Shown: positions 61,108 to 64,000 of the stretch, piece by piece | How the letters are laid out: every line of letters starts with the position of its first letter | Position numbering within the stretch: the first letter of the stretch is position 1 | NCBI GenBank assembly: GCA_039033995.1 | Contig: JBCCBP010000006.1 | Span: forward strand, 1 to 64,000 | DNA length: 64,000 nt | Reading direction: 5' to 3' | Origin: CALBPI01 sp039033995 | Lineage (GTDB): Bacteria > Pseudomonadota > Gammaproteobacteria > Steroidobacterales > Woeseiaceae | The notes under the pieces: model-generated | Databases searched by the model: none | Seen by the model: only the letters and a program-made list of their open reading frames with translations | Told to the model about the DNA's origin: nothing | Program-made: the position numbers and the translations under genes

Positions 61108-62784
61108 TTACATCGCCGCGAGCGCTGCCTCACGCAAGCCACGTTTGTAGATCTTCGCGGTTGCGCCGCGCGGCAACGGCTCGTGCACGATGTCAATCTT
61201 CACCGGCACCTTGTAGTAGGCCAAACGAGACTTCACAAACTCTCGCAGCATCTCGCCGCTGAGCGAGGCATCTTTCGAATACACGACAGCAACCAACTGC
61301 TCACCGAGCTTCTCATCCGGCAAACCGAATACCGCTGACTCCTCGACCGCGTCATGATCGTACAGCGTGTTTTCGACTTCCTGACAGCTGATGTTCTCTC
61401 CGCCGCGGATCACGATGTCTTTCAAGCGATCCACGATGTAGACAAAGCCATCTTCATCCACATAGCCGACATCGCCGGAGGCGAGCCAGCCATCTTTCAG
61501 AATCTCAGCCGTCTCCTCAGGCTTGTTCAGATACGCCTTCATATTCGAGACCGACTTCAGCAAAATCTCGCCGGATTCGCCCTGCGGCAGATCGTTGCCG
61601 TCCGGGCCAACGATGCGTAGTTCGACAGTCGGGAAGCACGGCTCGCCGACGCTGTTGGGCTTGGTCTGATAATTGACGCCGGAATTTGCCGTACCCAGCG
61701 CGGACGATTCGGTGAGGCCATAGCCGACACTGGGCATCACATTTTCGAGCTCCGCATCGATCATCGGCACGTGCGCTGCCGGGCGCGCCGCCCCGCCGCC
61801 GCTGACCGCATACAACGACGATGTATCGCGTCCTGATGTCTTGGCCGCCGCAGCGAGCTCGTACGACATGCTGGGTACGCCATTGAACGCGGTAATACGC
61901 TCCGACTCGATGAGCTCAAGCGCCTTGTTGACGTCCCAACGATCCATAACGACGATTTTCTGGCCGGCCAGCATCGACAGCAGGAACATGGCGTTGCAGC
62001 CCGTTACATGAAATAGCGGCACCGTCATGATGATGCCCATTTGCTGACCCTCGGCAGGACCTTTGCCGCGCACCATGCGGTCGGCAATCGTCAGCAAACC
62101 CCAGGTCATCAACGCACTGATCGTCGCGCGATGGGTTTGAATGACACCTTTCGGGTGACCGGTCGAACCCGAGGTGTAGAAGATCGTGCCAACATCATCG
62201 CTGGTGGTTTCGACCGCTGTGGGCTCATCACCACCGGTCGTAATAAATTCCTCCCAGGATTGCGCGCCGTCGGCGCTGCCACGCACGCAAACGATGCGTA
62301 GGCCATGTTTGTCGGCTACCGGTGCCAGTCGCTCCGCGCGCTGCTGGTCGGCAAATACAAATCGTGCACCGCTGTCGCCGCATGCGTAATCGAGCTCTTC
62401 CGTCTGCCACCATCCATTCATCGGCACCGCTGCGGCACCAATCCGCGTGATCGCCATGTACGCGATCATCCATTCCGGGAAGTTGCGCATCGCGATCGCG
62501 ACGGGATCGCCGTGCTTGATGCCCGCCGCTTGCAGACTGGCAGCAACAGATTTAGCCAGCCCATTGGCCGCTGCGTAGGTCAGACGCTCGTCGTGATAGA
62601 CAATAAAATCGTTGTCGGCGAACTCGGCAGCTGTGGCGTCATACAATGCCGCGAGCGTTGGCGGTGCATTCTTGTAGACGGTGTACTCGACGCCATCGAT
62701 GCGGGTCCGCTCCGTGGCAAATCTTGGGTCGGTAGCGACCACCTGGTCACAAAATTGCTGCACGCTTCGATCAACGGTCGACAT
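61108..62784 (-). CDS. Acyl-CoA synthetase (AMP-binding)
   Basis: 558 residues. TIFYTSGSTGHPKGVIQTHR is the P-loop, VGYGLTESSALG the A4 motif, WLASGDVGYVDEDGFVYIVDRLKDIVIRGGENI the adenylate-binding hinge, and LPRGATAKIYKRGLRE carries the catalytic Lys. Activates a carboxylic acid with ATP and CoA. No N-terminal signal. It may provide the CoA ester used by the MaoC-SDR-thiolase genes, although those lie 20 kb away. Convergent with the esterase; a shared substrate is possible (ester, acid, CoA ester). Confidence 0.94.
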   Translation of the reverse strand: MSTVDRSVQQFCDQVVATDPRFATERTRIDGVEYTVYKNAPPTLAALYDATAAEFADNDFIVYHDERLTYAAANGLAKSVAASLQAAGIKHGDPVAIAMRNFPEWMIAYMAITRIGAAAVPMNGWWQTEELDYACGDSGARFVFADQQRAERLAPVADKHGLRIVCVRGSADGAQSWEEFITTGGDEPTAVETTSDDVGTIFYTSGSTGHPKGVIQTHRATISALMTWGLLTIADRMVRGKGPAEGQQMGIIMTVPLFHVTGCNAMFLLSMLAGQKIVVMDRWDVNKALELIESERITAFNGVPSMSYELAAAAKTSGRDTSSLYAVSGGGAARPAAHVPMIDAELENVMPSVGYGLTESSALGTANSGVNYQTKPNSVGEPCFPTVELRIVGPDGNDLPQGESGEILLKSVSNMKAYLNKPEETAEILKDGWLASGDVGYVDEDGFVYIVDRLKDIVIRGGENISCQEVENTLYDHDAVEESAVFGLPDEKLGEQLVAVVYSKDASLSGEMLREFVKSRLAYYKVPVKIDIVHEPLPRGATAKIYKRGLREAALAAM

Positions 62785-62959
62785 GGCATTCCCCCCGAAT
62801 TGGTCAACCCTTCGAGTGTAACGAAGCTGTCATCCAGAACACCAGCATTTCCCAAGATTTATCGCATGACCTGTGTCATTAAAGCGTCTCAGGGCTGTCA
62901 TCGGCTTGTCATCGCAACCGATCAAGCTGGCGACGTCCAAGGCAAGAGACCGTCGCATT

Positions 62960-63760
62960 ATGATCGAGCCACAATCGTCTGCAGCGTCCACGTCCCGAAT
63001 CACAGGTCGCAGTGCATTCTTATCTGATGTACACCTTGGCACCCGCAATTGCCGCGCTGAGGCTTTACTCGAATTCCTGACACGATTAAACACCGACAAC
63101 CTGTTTCTCGTGGGCGATATCGTGGACCTGCAACGCATGGCGAGCGCAGTACACTGGCCGCGTAGTCATACGGCCATCATCCATAAGCTCTTCAGCCTCG
63201 CTGCCGCGGGCATGCGCGTCGTATTCATTCCCGGCAATCATGACGCCGCCCTGCGCGTCCACGCCGGCACAACCGTTAATGGCGTCGAGATCCGATTGAA
63301 TGCCATCCACCAAACCGCCGATGGACGTCGACTGCTCATCACGCACGGCGATCAGTTCGACAGCGAACTGCGTATCGGCTCACTTAAAGAAAAAATCGGT
63401 AGTGCCGCTTATGAGTGGCTACTCGGGATTGATGTGGGCATCAACCGGGTTCGCAGCCGCTTTGGCTACGAAGAGACCAGTATCGCCAGCGCGGTGAAGA
63501 TGCGAGTGCGAAGCGCACAGCAATATATTCGCGAGTACGAGCAGCTGGCCGCCGATAATGCGCGCAAACGCGGCCTAGATGGCATCGTCTGCGGTCATAT
63601 TCACAAACCTGAGATAGCGCGTATCGATGAGACAGATTATTTGAACACCGGCGACTGGGTCGAACATGGCACCGCTCTGTTGGAAGACCGCCACGGTCGC
63701 ATGCAATTGATTCACACGAGTGACGCGACAGCCGTCACCTCCGAACCGCAGGCCGCTTGA
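62960..63760 (+). CDS. UDP-2,3-diacylglucosamine hydrolase-like metallophosphatase
   Basis: 266 residues from the ATG at 62960. Metal-binding motifs of the calcineurin-like phosphoesterase fold occur in order: SDVHLGT, VGDIVDL, IPGNHDAAL, ITHGDQFDSE, CGHIHKPEI. The ending LNTGDWVEHGTALLED is typical of the LpxH-like YbbF/UDP-2,3-diacylglucosamine pyrophosphatase relatives. Probably acts on a lipid or nucleotide phosphodiester at the membrane surface. Positioned before a small gene with 25 bases between. Confidence 0.9.
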   Translation: MIEPQSSAASTSRITGRSAFLSDVHLGTRNCRAEALLEFLTRLNTDNLFLVGDIVDLQRMASAVHWPRSHTAIIHKLFSLAAAGMRVVFIPGNHDAALRVHAGTTVNGVEIRLNAIHQTADGRRLLITHGDQFDSELRIGSLKEKIGSAAYEWLLGIDVGINRVRSRFGYEETSIASAVKMRVRSAQQYIREYEQLAADNARKRGLDGIVCGHIHKPEIARIDETDYLNTGDWVEHGTALLEDRHGRMQLIHTSDATAVTSEPQAA

Positions 63761-63785
63761 AAACAGCGCTTGCAGGAATACACCG

Positions 63786-63977
63786 ATGAACAAGTTACAA
63801 AGCTTTTCGAAATACCTGAACAACATCGCGGCGCGTAATGAGCCGCTCAAGTGGCGCGGACAACGCATCACCAGCGTGGCCGGTGACGTGGCCATGACGT
63901 CGGACGAAACGACGGCGAAGAACGAGCACTGGATCGGCAAAGCGCAGCGCGAACAACGCAACAGCGACCCTCGCTAA
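63786..63977 (+). CDS. Small hypothetical protein
   Basis: 63 residues with aggaa nine bases before the ATG. The sequence is hydrophilic and helical (MNKLQSFSKYLNNIAARNEP, KNEHWIGKAQREQRN), with no membrane segment or motif. Its good ribosome binding site and closeness to the metallophosphatase suggest it is translated and shares that transcript. Confidence 0.5.
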   Translation: MNKLQSFSKYLNNIAARNEPLKWRGQRITSVAGDVAMTSDETTAKNEHWIGKAQREQRNSDPR

Positions 63978-64000
63978 GCGAAGTTGGGTGCGGTTAGAGC

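Noticed and set aside
1..64000. CRISPR array, tRNA or rRNA gene
   Set aside because: I saw no regularly spaced repeats and no cloverleaf or rRNA-like stretches; subtle tRNAs could be missed without a scan.

Overview
The window looks like chromosomal DNA of a Gram-negative, aerobic, probably marine or soil gammaproteobacterium. The signs are two TonB-dependent receptors, many lipoproteins with a lipobox, an azurin, exported c-type cytochromes, an autotransporter-type barrel, and a TolB-like/TPR membrane protein whose N-terminus (MSFVAELKRRNVFRVSAAYI) I associate with Woeseia/Steroidobacter-like gammaproteobacteria. That placement is from memory and is weak below class level. Base composition is GC-rich throughout except around 41.5-42.4 kb. 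I found no rRNA, tRNA, CRISPR array, insertion sequence or prophage genes. Genes are densely packed, and many neighbours overlap by 1-11 bases, which points to translationally coupled operons.

Layout. 0.4-8.2 kb: a membrane protein, then a SLOG+SLATT-like membrane protein, a TIR-STAND-TPR protein and a large FAD oxidoreductase. The middle two resemble components of bacterial immune or nucleotide-signalling systems. 8.2-25.8 kb: mostly single genes, including a secreted beta-propeller, a methyltransferase, a diguanylate cyclase, an MFS exporter, a GNAT acetyltransferase, a metalloprotease-like protein, a universal stress protein, a MarR regulator divergent from a lipoprotein alpha/beta hydrolase with paired operators, a TolB-like TPR protein and a GH5 glycosidase. 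25.9-35.1 kb: LysR regulator, TonB receptor, D-amino-acid dehydrogenase, M14 carboxypeptidase lipoprotein, N-acyl-D-amino-acid deacylase lipoprotein and dicarboxylate symporter, all on the minus strand, the last four overlapping. This reads as a pathway for taking up and degrading D-amino-acid-containing material. 35.2-38.4 kb: an exported DUF1501/DUF1800 pair with a CRP-like site upstream. 38.8-41.4 kb: a MaoC-SDR-thiolase beta-oxidation-type operon closed by an intrinsic terminator. 41.5-42.4 kb: an AT-richer HNH-like gene, probably acquired.

42.5-48.4 kb is the most unusual part. A Rieske-ThDP enzyme fusion is divergent from an overlapping five-gene operon: a Rieske-glutamate-synthase-type flavoprotein fusion, two tiny membrane proteins, a ferric-reductase-type membrane protein with its own Rieske domain, and an anchored cysteine-rich protein. 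A 35-base inverted repeat lies in the shared promoter region. 48.4-56.9 kb: a DUF1111 di-haem protein and azurin, a PepSY membrane protein, a small membrane protein, a siderophore-type TonB receptor, a DUF6607-like lipoprotein and a cytochrome c-cytochrome c-rhodanese fusion. Fur-like sites upstream of both azurin and the receptor share a 23-base element (19 of 23 identical). 56.9-64 kb: an SDR, an autotransporter-type barrel, a carboxylesterase, an acyl-CoA synthetase, a metallophosphatase and a 63-residue protein.

The strongest candidates for an undescribed system are the triple-Rieske redox locus (42.5-48.4 kb) and the SLOG/SLATT plus TIR-STAND plus FAD oxidoreductase cluster (1.3-8.2 kb). 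All functional assignments come from reading motifs by eye; no database search was run.
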